From contig JADJNS010000022.1 of the NCBI GenBank assembly GCA_016714225.1, forward strand, positions 124,001 through 188,000: DNA of 64,000 nt, written 5' to 3'. The notes beneath the pieces are model-generated. The model was not told the DNA's origin. It made no database searches and was given only the letters and a program-made list of their open reading frames with translations. Numbering within the stretch: the first letter of the stretch is position 1; the number at the start of each line of letters is the position of its first letter. Below, in pieces: positions 55,397 through 63,949 of this stretch. This DNA comes from Archangiaceae bacterium. Its GTDB lineage: Bacteria > Myxococcota > Myxococcia > Myxococcales > Myxococcaceae. Position numbers and translations under genes: made by a program.

Positions 55397-56053
55397 ATGG
55401 CCCTGACCCGAGAGCAGATTGCCCAGCGCGTGGCGCAAGAGCTGCGCGACGGCTTCTACGTGAACCTCGGCATCGGCCTGCCGACGCTGGTGGCCAACTA
55501 CATACCCCCCGGGGTCGACGTGCTGTTGCAGTCGGAGAACGGCCTGCTCGGCATCGGCCCCTGGCCGGTCGAGGGGCAGGAAGACGCCGATCTGATCAAC
55601 GCCGGCAAAGAGACGGTCACCACCGTGCCGGGCGCGGCGTTCTTCGACTCGGCCATGTCGTTCGGCATGATTCGGGGCGGGCACGTCGACATGGCGGTGC
55701 TGGGGGCGATGGAGGTCAGCCAGCACGGAGACCTCGCCAACTGGATGATCCCCGGCAAGATGGTGAAGGGCATGGGCGGCGCAATGGACCTCGCGGTCGG
55801 CGCCAAGCGGGTGTTCGTGGCCATGGAGCACGCCACCAAGGACGGGCAGCCCAAGATCCTTCCGGCCTGCACCCTGCCGCTCACCGGCAAGCGGTGCGTG
55901 CACTTCATCGTCACCGACCTGGCGTTCATCGAGGTGGGGCCCTCGGGGCTGGTGCTGCGCGAGCTGGCGCCGGGCGAGACGGTCGAGTCGGTGCAGAAGC
56001 TGACCGGCGCGCCGCTCAAGGCGGCGGCTGACCTCAAGACGATGAAGGTCTAA
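55397..56053 (+). CDS. scoB: 3-oxoacid CoA-transferase, subunit B
   Basis: The 218-residue protein carries the catalytic Glu47 in LLQSENGLLGIG and GIGLPTLVANYIP, hallmarks of CoA-transferase subunit B. With ScoA it forms a heteromeric enzyme that transfers CoA to acetoacetate. The ATG at 55397 has AGGAAGG upstream. After its stop is a gap of 46 nt to the PilZ gene. Confidence 0.96.
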   Translation: MALTREQIAQRVAQELRDGFYVNLGIGLPTLVANYIPPGVDVLLQSENGLLGIGPWPVEGQEDADLINAGKETVTTVPGAAFFDSAMSFGMIRGGHVDMAVLGAMEVSQHGDLANWMIPGKMVKGMGGAMDLAVGAKRVFVAMEHATKDGQPKILPACTLPLTGKRCVHFIVTDLAFIEVGPSGLVLRELAPGETVESVQKLTGAPLKAAADLKTMKV

Positions 56054-56099
56054 GCGAAGGCTAGCGTCGCGCCGTCGGACGTGTAGACTCGCTCGAAAG

Positions 56100-56495
56100 A
56101 TGGCCGACAAAGCACCTCGACCTTCACGCCCGCGGCAGGCCGATCGCCTTCAGCACGAGCTGCTCGTGGCGTACCGTACGGTCGACGGGTTCATCACCGA
56201 CTGGGCCGTGAACATCAGCCACGGCGGCATCTTCATCAACACCCGCAACCCGCTCGCAGTCGGCAGCGTGGTGCGGCTGATCGTCTCGCTGCCCGACGCG
56301 GCCTTCCCGTTCGATCTCACCGGCCGGGTGATTCGCGTGCACGAGTTCGACAACCCGTCGAACCAGGTGCCCGGCATGGGCATCGAGTTCATGGACGTCG
56401 ACGAAGAGAAGCGTTCGCGCATCGAGCGGTTCGTCGAGCGCCTGCGCAGCGAGCTGCCGGATCCGACTCCCGGCGCCCAGACCAACCGGAAGTAG
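56100..56495 (+). CDS. PilZ-domain c-di-GMP-binding protein
   Basis: The 131-residue protein is a single PilZ domain with an N-terminal basic stretch and the two binding motifs: Arg-rich RQADR at about 12-16 and NISHGGIFI at about 38-46, which has the Ser-X-X-Gly of the family. It resembles the short myxobacterial PilZ class. It would bind c-di-GMP and act by protein contact, with possible sources being the GGEEF cyclase at 43.6 kb. It is followed by the RNA methyltransferase gene, which starts 1 nt after its stop. Confidence 0.9.
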   Translation: MADKAPRPSRPRQADRLQHELLVAYRTVDGFITDWAVNISHGGIFINTRNPLAVGSVVRLIVSLPDAAFPFDLTGRVIRVHEFDNPSNQVPGMGIEFMDVDEEKRSRIERFVERLRSELPDPTPGAQTNRK

Positions 56496-56496
56496 G

Positions 56497-57672
56497 TTGC
56501 AGAGCCTCACGCTCACCGTCGAGCGCCTGGCGAAGTCGGGCGACGGCGTCGCCCACCACCAGGGCCGCACCGTGTTCATCGAGGGCGCGCTGCCCGGCGA
56601 GACGGTGCGGGTGCGCGTGCACGAGGGCAAGGTGCTGCACGGCGAGCTGCTCGAGGTGCTGAAGGCCTCGCCGGCGCGGCGCACCCCGCCATGCCCGCTG
56701 GCCGACCGCTGCGGGGGGTGCTCGTGGCAGCACCTCGACGAGGCGGCCCAGCGCGCGGCGAAAGAAGAGATCGTCTGCTCCACGCTGGAGCACCTGGGGG
56801 GCCTGCCGCGCGACGCGTACGCGCTCTCGCCCACGGTGTTCGGGGCGAGCCCGCTGGGCTACCGGCGGCGCGCCTCGCTGCACCCGGTGGACGGGGGCCT
56901 GGGGTTTCACGGGCGCCGCAGCGCGGTGAAGGTGCGGGTCGATCTCTGCCCGGCGCTGGTGCCCGCGCTGGCCGACCTGGGCCCCCGCCTGGTCGCCGAG
57001 CTGGGCGGCTCGATGAAAGAGGTCGAAGAGGTTCGGCTGCTCGAGAGCGGCGGCAGGGTGGGCGTGGCGCTGCACCTGCGCGGCGAGGTGCGGCCGGGGC
57101 TGCGCACCCGGGCCGAGGCGCTGGCGAAGAAGTACGCGAGCGTGGCGCTGGTGCCGGCCGAGGGGGCGGCCGAGCGGTTCGGAGACCCGCGCCTCAAGGC
57201 CGATGGCTTCACCCAGGCGAACGAAGAGGTGAACGCGCGGCTGGTGGCGGCGGCGGCCGAGGCGCTGGGCGGGCAGGGCCCCGCCCTCGAGCTCTACGCG
57301 GGCAGCGGCAACTTCACCCGGGCGCTGGCGCCGCCGGTGCTGGCGGTCGAGGTGGTGGGCGACCAGCCCGCGCTTCCCGGCGTGCGCTGGGTGAAGGGCG
57401 ACGTGCCGAAGGTGGCCCAGGGGCTGCTCAAAGAGGGCGCGAAGTTCGAGCGGCTGCTGGTCGACCCGCCGCGCGCCGGAGCGCCGGGCATCGAGCGCTG
57501 GGCCGAGGGCTTCGGGGTCTCACGAATCGTCTACGTGGCGTGCGACCCGGCCTCGCTGGCGCGCGACGCGGGCGAGCTGGTCAACCGCGGGTGGAGGCCC
57601 GAGCGCCTGCAGCTGTTCGACATGTTCCCGCAGACACACCACGTCGAGGCGCTGATGGTGCTGCAGCGGTAG
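56497..57672 (+). CDS. 23S rRNA (uracil-5-)-methyltransferase, RlmD-like
   Basis: Starting at TTG 56497 with GGAAG upstream, this 391-residue protein has an N-terminal TRAM-like domain, four Cys for a 4Fe-4S cluster (Cys66, Cys72, Cys75 and Cys151; CPLADRCGGC), the SAM motif ELYAGSGNFTRAL and the catalytic Cys349 in YVACDPASLARD. It ends in FDMFPQTHHVEALMVLQR, typical of the RumA/TrmA family. RlmD methylates U1939 of 23S rRNA; the exact uridine here is inferred. Confidence 0.92.
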   Translation: MQSLTLTVERLAKSGDGVAHHQGRTVFIEGALPGETVRVRVHEGKVLHGELLEVLKASPARRTPPCPLADRCGGCSWQHLDEAAQRAAKEEIVCSTLEHLGGLPRDAYALSPTVFGASPLGYRRRASLHPVDGGLGFHGRRSAVKVRVDLCPALVPALADLGPRLVAELGGSMKEVEEVRLLESGGRVGVALHLRGEVRPGLRTRAEALAKKYASVALVPAEGAAERFGDPRLKADGFTQANEEVNARLVAAAAEALGGQGPALELYAGSGNFTRALAPPVLAVEVVGDQPALPGVRWVKGDVPKVAQGLLKEGAKFERLLVDPPRAGAPGIERWAEGFGVSRIVYVACDPASLARDAGELVNRGWRPERLQLFDMFPQTHHVEALMVLQR

Positions 57673-57684
57673 GGCGCACGCCCT

Positions 57685-59730
57685 TCAGCGATCGCTTTTG
57701 AAGGCGTACGAGAGGCGCAGGTAGAAGGTGCGCGAGAGGCCGTAGATGGGGGCGTGGCCACCGGTGTACGGCTGGAGAAAGGCGACCGGCGCGTTGAACA
57801 GGTTGTCGACGCCGGCCTGGAGGTTGAGGCCGGTGAGCCCCAGGTTCTCGTAGCCGAGCCAGAGGTTCATCTGCAGGGTCGAGGGCTGCTGTGAGATGCG
57901 CGGCACCGGGTTGCCGTCGGCGTCGAGCTCGCCGGTGCCGGTCAGGTAGCCCCAGCGCTCGGAGAAGAAGACCGCGCTGCCGCCCAGGCCGAGCCCGCGC
58001 CACACCCGCAGCTTGCCCATCGCGGTGAGCTTGTGCGGCGCGAAGGCCAGCACCTGATCTTCGTGGCCGGGCACCTGGTAGGTCGAGGCGCCGTTCTCAA
58101 TCGGCATGGCGAGCGAGTAGGTGGCGCGCAAGAAGCCGTGCCGGCCGCGCGCCTGGATCTCGAGCTCCCAGCCCGAGGTCGCGATGCTGTTGTCGTTGAT
58201 GTACGTCTGCGCGAGCGACGAGGGGTCGACGCCGTAGACGATGGGCTTGTCGAGGCGCAGGTAGAAGGCGTTGGCGCTGGCGAAGAAGATGTCCGACAGC
58301 TGCAGGCCGATCTCACCCTCGGCGACCTGCATACGCTCGGCCTGAATGGTGGGGTTCAGGTTGATGTTCTCGATGCCCGGAGAGCGGAAGGCGCCGCTGT
58401 AGAGCAGCTTCACGTGGAAGCGGTCGATGCGCTTGGTGAGCGCGATGCGCGGGGCGAAGTTCGCGCCGACCTTGCTGTTCCACTCGTAGCGGCCGCCGAC
58501 CGCGATGTTCACGAAGCGGGTGTCCCAGAGAATCTGCCCGTACAGGGCGAGGTTGAAGTACGAGACGCTGCGGTTGCCGGCGAAGTCGGTCTGCGCGCCG
58601 ATCAGCTGGTCGGAGTTCAGCCACGCCTGGTCGTCGTAGCCCTCGGCGCCGAGCAAGAGGTGCAGGTCGTCGAGGGGGTTGAGCTCGGCCACCAGGCCGC
58701 CGCGCAGCCGCTGCGCCGACTTGGAGTAGTAGATCGAGTTGGTGGGGTCGGCGACCTCCCACGGGGTCTGGAAGCTCCAGGTCGCGTAGGGGGTGAGCTG
58801 AAAGCGGGCGGTCGGCTCGAAGCGGTAGCGCAGGTCGGCGCCCAGGCTGCGGTAGCGCTGCGAGGTCGCGTCGTCGGGCACCACCAGGCCGTAGCCGTCG
58901 CGCGCGCCCATACGGTAGTCGTCGTAGAGAATGCGCGCGGTGAGGCCCTTGTACTTGACGCTGGCGTTGACGAGCAGCGGGTCCAACCAGCCGGTGTCGC
59001 GCATCGCCGTCGAGCCGCCGGCGAAGTCGACGTAGTCGCTCTGGGTGCGATGGCCCTGGCCGGTGGTGAGGTTGACCGCGACCTCGAGCCCCGACTGAAA
59101 CGCCCAGCCGGCCGAGATGCCGAACGAGCGGTCGGCGTAGGTCTTCGACATCTGCGCGTAGCGGCCGCCGACCTCGAGGCCCTTCAAGTCTCTCGCCTGG
59201 CGGGTGATGACGTTGATCACCGCCAGCTCGGCGTTGCCGCCGTAGACGGCCGAGCCCGGGCCGCGAATCACCTCGACCCGCTCGATCACGTGCACGGGAA
59301 TCTCGTGGCCGAACTGGGTGGTCGAGTAGAGCAGCTCGTTCATCTCCATGCCGTCGACCAGCAGCAGCACCTTGCCTTCGTGGCCCCACATGCCGCGGAA
59401 GCCGGCGCCCACCACCCCGATGACGTCGGTATGAAACGAGAACCCGGGGATCAGCTGGAGCACCTCGAGCAGATCTCTCGCGCCCGAGGCGAGAATCTCT
59501 TCGCGGTTCATCGCGGTCACCACGCCGGGGGTCTCGCGCGCGTCGCGATCGCCCTTGGTGGCCACCGAGATCGGCACGTCGAGCAGCGCCTCGAGCGACA
59601 GATCTTTGATGTCGTGGGCAGTGCCGATCAGATCGTCGGGGTTGAAGTCTCTGGGCTGCGCCTCGGCAGGCTGCTGCGCGGCTGCCCAGGAAGCCGTCAG
59701 GAACACCCCCACCACCCACAGACGCACCAT
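57685..59730 (-). CDS. TonB-dependent receptor
   Basis: The 681-residue protein has a signal peptide (MVRLWVVGVFLTASWAAAQQ), then a plug domain (about 55-165, with EEILASGARDLLEVLQLIPGF and VEVIRGPGSAVYGGNAELAVINVI), then a beta-barrel. Such receptors import large substrates across the outer membrane with TonB energy; the substrate is unknown. The final residues (LRLSYAFKSDR) lack the usual terminal Phe. It is convergent with the methyltransferase gene and divergent from the VWA gene (45 nt). Confidence 0.93.
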   Translation of the reverse strand: MVRLWVVGVFLTASWAAAQQPAEAQPRDFNPDDLIGTAHDIKDLSLEALLDVPISVATKGDRDARETPGVVTAMNREEILASGARDLLEVLQLIPGFSFHTDVIGVVGAGFRGMWGHEGKVLLLVDGMEMNELLYSTTQFGHEIPVHVIERVEVIRGPGSAVYGGNAELAVINVITRQARDLKGLEVGGRYAQMSKTYADRSFGISAGWAFQSGLEVAVNLTTGQGHRTQSDYVDFAGGSTAMRDTGWLDPLLVNASVKYKGLTARILYDDYRMGARDGYGLVVPDDATSQRYRSLGADLRYRFEPTARFQLTPYATWSFQTPWEVADPTNSIYYSKSAQRLRGGLVAELNPLDDLHLLLGAEGYDDQAWLNSDQLIGAQTDFAGNRSVSYFNLALYGQILWDTRFVNIAVGGRYEWNSKVGANFAPRIALTKRIDRFHVKLLYSGAFRSPGIENINLNPTIQAERMQVAEGEIGLQLSDIFFASANAFYLRLDKPIVYGVDPSSLAQTYINDNSIATSGWELEIQARGRHGFLRATYSLAMPIENGASTYQVPGHEDQVLAFAPHKLTAMGKLRVWRGLGLGGSAVFFSERWGYLTGTGELDADGNPVPRISQQPSTLQMNLWLGYENLGLTGLNLQAGVDNLFNAPVAFLQPYTGGHAPIYGLSRTFYLRLSYAFKSDR

Positions 59731-59775
59731 TCGGGGTGACGACTATACGCAGCCCCCCCAGGTTAGGCTCTCTAA

Positions 59776-61167
59776 ATGGACGGCCGCCTCACCGAGTTCA
59801 GCGAGATCTTGCGCCAGAACGGCTTGAGGGTCGGCGTGTCGGAGACGGTAGACGCTGCCCGCGCCGCCGCCGAGGTGGGGCTGGCCGACCGGGAGCTGTT
59901 TCGCGCCACGCTGCAGGCCACCCTGTGCAAGCGCGCCGGCGACCTCGAGACCTTCGATCGCGCGTTCGACTTCTACTTCTCGGGGGCGGCCAAGACCTTC
60001 GAGGGGCTCGACGCCTCGCTCGCCCGGCGCATCGCCGAAGAGGGGCTGCTCGAGGGCGACGAGCTCACCATGATCGTCGCGTGGCTCGATCAGCTGCGGC
60101 TACAGCCGCTGACCGAAGCCGCGCTGCGAGGCAACACCGGCCAGCTCGCGAACCTCTTGCGCAACGCGGCGCTGCAGCTCGACTTCTCGCGCATGCAGAG
60201 CCCGCTGCAGACCGGGTTCTTCAGCCGCCGCATGATGGTGGGCGCCGGGGTCGAGTCGATGCGGTCTGACTTGAAGGCCATCAACGCCGAGCTGCAGGCG
60301 CGGGGCGTCTCGCCGCAGGGGCTCGAGGTGGTGGCGCGGCAGCTGGGCGATGCGCTGCGGCGGGTCGAAGAGGCGGCGCGGCGCGAGGTCGACCGGCAGG
60401 CGAAGGCGCGGCTGCGCAAGCCCACGGGCGGCCTCAACGACCGGCCGTTTCACACCCTGTCGCGCGCCGAGGTCGAGCGCATGCAGCGCGCGGTGCGGGC
60501 GCTGGCCGAGAAGCTCAAGGCGCGGCTGGTGCGGCGCCAGAAGAGCAGAAAGCGCGGCACGCTCAACCCCATTCGCACCCTGCGCAAGAACCTCTCGGCG
60601 GGCGGGGTGCCGATGCAGCCGGTGTTTCGCCACCGCCGCCCCGAGCGGCCCGACGTGATGGTGCTGTGCGACGTGTCGGACTCGGTGCGCAACGCCTCGC
60701 GCATGATGCTGCTGTTCACGTGGACGCTGCAGAGCCTGTTCTCGCGGGTGCGCAGCTTCGTGTTCGTCTCGGAGATCGGCGAGGCCACCGCGCTGTTCAA
60801 GAACGCCGAGCCCGAGGTGGCGATCGACCGCGCGGTGTCGGGAGAGACCATCTCGGTGGCGTCGAACTCGAACTATGGCCACGCGCTGGCGACCTTCGCG
60901 CGCGAGTACCTGGGCAGCGTCACCCGCCGCACCACGGTGCTGGTGATCGGCGACGGCCGCAACAACTACAACCCCGCCAACGTCTGGGCGCTGGAAGACT
61001 TGAAGCGCAAGGCCCGCCGCGTGGTGTGGATCTGCACCGAGCCCCGCGCCTCGTGGGGCTTCGGAGACTCCGAGATGCTGCAGTACTCGAAGGCCTGCCA
61101 CCAGGTGGTCACCGTGCAGACCCTGGGCGACCTGGAGCAGGTCGCGGCGCAGTTGGTGGCCCGCTGA
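59776..61167 (+). CDS. CoxE-type VWA-domain protein
   Basis: The 463-residue protein has a helical N-terminal half and a C-terminal von Willebrand A domain (about 290-460) with the MIDAS motif DVSDS (Asp299, Ser301, Ser303) in VMVLCDVSDSVRNASRM. This is the CoxE family, which acts with MoxR-type AAA ATPases in metal-centre or enzyme maturation. No MoxR ATPase is present in this window. It is followed by a small gene after 22 nt. Confidence 0.9.
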   Translation: MDGRLTEFSEILRQNGLRVGVSETVDAARAAAEVGLADRELFRATLQATLCKRAGDLETFDRAFDFYFSGAAKTFEGLDASLARRIAEEGLLEGDELTMIVAWLDQLRLQPLTEAALRGNTGQLANLLRNAALQLDFSRMQSPLQTGFFSRRMMVGAGVESMRSDLKAINAELQARGVSPQGLEVVARQLGDALRRVEEAARREVDRQAKARLRKPTGGLNDRPFHTLSRAEVERMQRAVRALAEKLKARLVRRQKSRKRGTLNPIRTLRKNLSAGGVPMQPVFRHRRPERPDVMVLCDVSDSVRNASRMMLLFTWTLQSLFSRVRSFVFVSEIGEATALFKNAEPEVAIDRAVSGETISVASNSNYGHALATFAREYLGSVTRRTTVLVIGDGRNNYNPANVWALEDLKRKARRVVWICTEPRASWGFGDSEMLQYSKACHQVVTVQTLGDLEQVAAQLVAR

Positions 61168-61189
61168 AGCGTGTATAAGGCGCGACGCC

Positions 61190-61672
61190 ATGTCTGACGC
61201 CCGCACCTTGCGCCTCGCACACCCCGACGTGAGCGCGGAAGCGCTCGAGGCGTTCATCGCGTACCAGCGCACCCTGCTCAGAACGCTGATGGACTCGAGC
61301 GGCGAAGACTGGGCCGGCCGCTACGCGTTCGGCCACGCCAAGGCCCTCAAGGCCTCGGGGCTCGAGCCCCTGGCCCAGCGTCAGATCGCCGCGGCTGCCG
61401 CCTCGTTCTGCGGGCGCTGCTCGGCGATCGTCGAGGTGAAGGCGCGGCTCAGGGAGCTGAAGATTCGAGCGCCGAACCTGAGCGCCCGCGAGGCCCAGGT
61501 GATGGAGCGAGCGCCCAAAGAGCTCGCCAGGCTGGAAGACTTCGGCGAGCTCGAGGCCACCCTGGGCGCGGTGACGATGGCCAACTTCCGCGCCCGCGAG
61601 GTCGAGATGCTCGAGCTGCACCGGGCGGTGGCGTCGGCAGAGGGCCGGGGCCACGTGCACAGCAAGGTGTAG
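61190..61672 (+). CDS. hypothetical helical protein
   Basis: This 160-residue protein is predominantly helical with a Cys pair in SFCGRCSAI and no signal peptide or membrane helix. It follows the CoxE-type gene by 22 nt, so the two may be co-transcribed and related in function. No family is recognised. Confidence 0.65.
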   Translation: MSDARTLRLAHPDVSAEALEAFIAYQRTLLRTLMDSSGEDWAGRYAFGHAKALKASGLEPLAQRQIAAAAASFCGRCSAIVEVKARLRELKIRAPNLSAREAQVMERAPKELARLEDFGELEATLGAVTMANFRAREVEMLELHRAVASAEGRGHVHSKV

Positions 61673-61732
61673 CAGGGGGCTTGCCCCGAGGCCCAAAGGC
61701 AGGCGAAACAGGCCTTCGCCTTGAGCACCGCC

Positions 61733-63112
61733 ATGTCGAAGCGCTACTTCATTCACACGTTCGGCTGTCAGATGAACGTCAACGACACCCTGCGCATGAG
61801 CGAAGCGCTCAAGAGCGTGGGGTACGCCGCCACCGCCGACTTCGAGCGCGCCGATCTGATCGTGCTCAACACCTGCGCGATTCGCGAGAAGGCCGAAGAC
61901 AAGATGCACTCGGCGCTGGGCCGCTACCGCCAGGTGAAGCTCTCGCGCGGCGCGCTGATCGGCGTGGGCGGGTGCGTGGCCCAGCAAGAGAAGTCGAAGC
62001 TGCTCGAGCGCTCTCCGTGGGTCGACTTCGTGTTCGGCCCCGACGCGATCGGCAACCTGCCGCAGATTCTCGAGCGGGTGGGGCAAGACCGGGTGAGGGT
62101 GGTCGACACCGCCTGGGTCGACTCCGAGGAATACGTCTTTCCCCGCGCCGACGCCGAGACCTCGCGCGGCAAGGTGACCGAGTTCGTCACCATCATGAAG
62201 GGCTGCGACAACGTCTGCGCCTTCTGCGTGGTGCCGCACACCCGCGGTCGCGAGGTGAGCCGCCCGTTCGTCGACGTGCTCGACGAGGTGGCGAGGCTCA
62301 CCCGGGTCGGGGTGCGTGAGGTGACGCTGATCGGCCAGAACGTGAACTCGTACCTGGGCGGCATCTCGTTCGCGCAGATGCTGCTGCGCACCTGCGAGGT
62401 GCCGGGCGTCGAGCGGGTGCGCTTCACCACCAGCCACCCCCACGACCTGAGCGACGAGCTGATCGAGGCGTTCAAGGTGCAGCCGAAGATCGCGCCGCAC
62501 TTTCACCTGCCGGTGCAGAGCGGGTCGGACGACGTCTTGAAGCGCATGCGCCGCGACTACACCGTGGCCGAGTACCTCGAGCGGCTGGCCCGACTGCGCG
62601 CGGCGCGGCCCGACATCGCGGTCACCACCGACATCATCGTCGGCTTCCCGGGCGAGACCGAGGCTGACTTCGAGAAGACGCTGCAGCTGACCGAGGCCGC
62701 GAAGTACGACGGGCAGTTCTCGTTCGTGTACTCGGCGCGCCCCAAGACCGCGGCGCTGCTGAAAGAAGCCGAGTGGGGCGTGGTGCCTCACGAACAGAAG
62801 GTCGAGCGGCTCGACCGGCTGCAGGCGCTGCAGAAGCGCATCAGCCTCGAGCTCAACTCGCAGAACGTGGGCAAGACCCTCGAGGTGCTGGTCGAGGGGC
62901 GCTCGAAGACCGATGCGGCGAGGCGCTTCGGGCGCACGCCGCAGAACCGCACCGTGAACTTCGACGGCGACGCGCCGGCCGGCGCGCTGGTCGAGGTGAA
63001 GATCGAGCGCGCCAGCGCCTCGTCGCTGGGCGGGGTGCAGGGCCGCATGCTGAGCCCGGCGCCGGTGAAGATCGACGAGGCTCCGGCCGACGCCGAGCTC
63101 TGCGTCGCGTGA
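61733..63112 (+). CDS. miaB: tRNA-2-methylthio-N6-dimethylallyladenosine synthase
   Basis: MiaB adds a methylthio group to i6A37 of tRNAs. ATG 61733 (MSKRYFIHTFGCQMN) gives 459 residues. The N-terminal cluster Cys are at 12, 48 and 81, and the radical-SAM CX3CX2C is Cys158, Cys162 and Cys165 (GCDNVCAFC). A C-terminal TRAM domain is present. It is followed by an interspersed repeat and VanZ. The dimethylallyl group on its substrate depends on the same isoprenoid precursor made by the mevalonate operon. Confidence 0.97.
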   Translation: MSKRYFIHTFGCQMNVNDTLRMSEALKSVGYAATADFERADLIVLNTCAIREKAEDKMHSALGRYRQVKLSRGALIGVGGCVAQQEKSKLLERSPWVDFVFGPDAIGNLPQILERVGQDRVRVVDTAWVDSEEYVFPRADAETSRGKVTEFVTIMKGCDNVCAFCVVPHTRGREVSRPFVDVLDEVARLTRVGVREVTLIGQNVNSYLGGISFAQMLLRTCEVPGVERVRFTTSHPHDLSDELIEAFKVQPKIAPHFHLPVQSGSDDVLKRMRRDYTVAEYLERLARLRAARPDIAVTTDIIVGFPGETEADFEKTLQLTEAAKYDGQFSFVYSARPKTAALLKEAEWGVVPHEQKVERLDRLQALQKRISLELNSQNVGKTLEVLVEGRSKTDAARRFGRTPQNRTVNFDGDAPAGALVEVKIERASASSLGGVQGRMLSPAPVKIDEAPADAELCVA

Positions 63113-63144
63113 AGGCGAGCGTGCTGAGCGAAGCCGAGCTTCGC

Positions 63145-63216
63145 CAGCCGGGCACGCCTCACCCGCTCACGTTTCTCGTCGCACGTTCACGAGCAGCGTG
63201 CCCGTGCCGGTGCCCG
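63145..63216 (+). repeat. interspersed palindromic repeat, copy 2
   Basis: This 72-nt element begins CAGCCGGGCACGCCTCAC and ends GTGCCGGTGCCCG, matching the ends and core (TCACGTTTCTCGTCG, then ACGTTC and CGAG) of the copy at 31051-31140, minus a short left insertion. It starts 32 nt after the miaB stop codon. Both copies therefore follow a gene end on the same strand. Confidence 0.6.
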
Positions 63217-63248
63217 AGGCGGCGTCGACCGAAGCCCGGAGCGCTGCG

Positions 63249-63620
63249 ATGAGCCGAGGCGGGCGTCTGTCGCGCTACGGGCCGGTGGTCGCCTACTGCG
63301 GCCTCATCTTCTTTCTCTCGGCGCAGTCGGAGTTCGACGTCGGCCCGAAGGTGCTGTGGCAGCTGGTGTTCGACTTCGACAAGGTGACGCACGCCATCGA
63401 GTACGGGGTGTTGGCGGCGCTGCTGTTGAGGGCGACGCAGCGCCCGGCGCTTTCGTTGCTCAGCACCTTCGCCTACGGGGTCTCAGACGAGGTGCACCAA
63501 TACTTCGTGCCGGGGCGTACCGCGAGCCCGTTCGATGCGCTCGCCGACCTCACCGGCGCGGGGCTGGTGTGTGCGCTGTGGTACTTCACGTTCACGCGAA
63601 AGAAGAGGGTGGCGGCATGA
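63249..63620 (+). CDS. VanZ-family membrane protein
   Basis: The ATG 63249 (MSRGGRLSRYGPVVAYCG) gives 123 residues with about three to four hydrophobic helices. FFLSAQSEF, FDKVTHAIEYGVLAALL and SDEVHQYFVPGRTASPFDALAD are typical of VanZ-like proteins. These have a role in glycopeptide resistance or unknown membrane functions. It overlaps the repeat protein by 4 nt (ATGA). Confidence 0.88.
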   Translation: MSRGGRLSRYGPVVAYCGLIFFLSAQSEFDVGPKVLWQLVFDFDKVTHAIEYGVLAALLLRATQRPALSLLSTFAYGVSDEVHQYFVPGRTASPFDALADLTGAGLVCALWYFTFTRKKRVAA

Positions 63621-63949
63621 AGACGAAGGCTCTGACGGCGATGGCGTTGGCAGCGGTGCTGGGCGTGGCGCTCACTGCGAGCGCGGGCGGCTCGTTCAAC
63701 AAGAGCGGCTGCACGTTCAACGGCAAGAAGCTGTGGGGGAAGATTCAGGTGGTGACCTCTTTCCCCGACGTGAAGGTGCAGGTCGTCACCGCGTTTCCCG
63801 ACGTGAAGGTGCAGAAGGTCAACGCGTTTCCCGACAAGTGCGGCAAGTGGCAGCTGGTCGACGCGTTCCCCGACACCAAGGTGCAGTTCGTCGACGCCTT
63901 CCCCGACGTGAAGATCCAGTACGTCGACGCCTTTCCCGGCACTCCGTGA
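63617..63949 (+). CDS. secreted protein with 11-residue FPDVKVQ repeats
   Basis: ATG 63617 overlaps the VanZ stop and starts a 110-residue product with a signal peptide ending about residue 23. The mature part has tandem repeats of about 11 residues with consensus V(D/T)AFPDVKVQxV, at about residues 45-55, 56-66, 67-79, 80-90, 91-101 and 102-110. The third unit is longer by two and contains Cys75; Cys32 is the other Cys. Alternating polar and hydrophobic positions suggest a beta-solenoid or strand stack. The next gene's start overlaps its stop (GTGA). Confidence 0.7.
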   Translation: MKTKALTAMALAAVLGVALTASAGGSFNKSGCTFNGKKLWGKIQVVTSFPDVKVQVVTAFPDVKVQKVNAFPDKCGKWQLVDAFPDTKVQFVDAFPDVKIQYVDAFPGTP

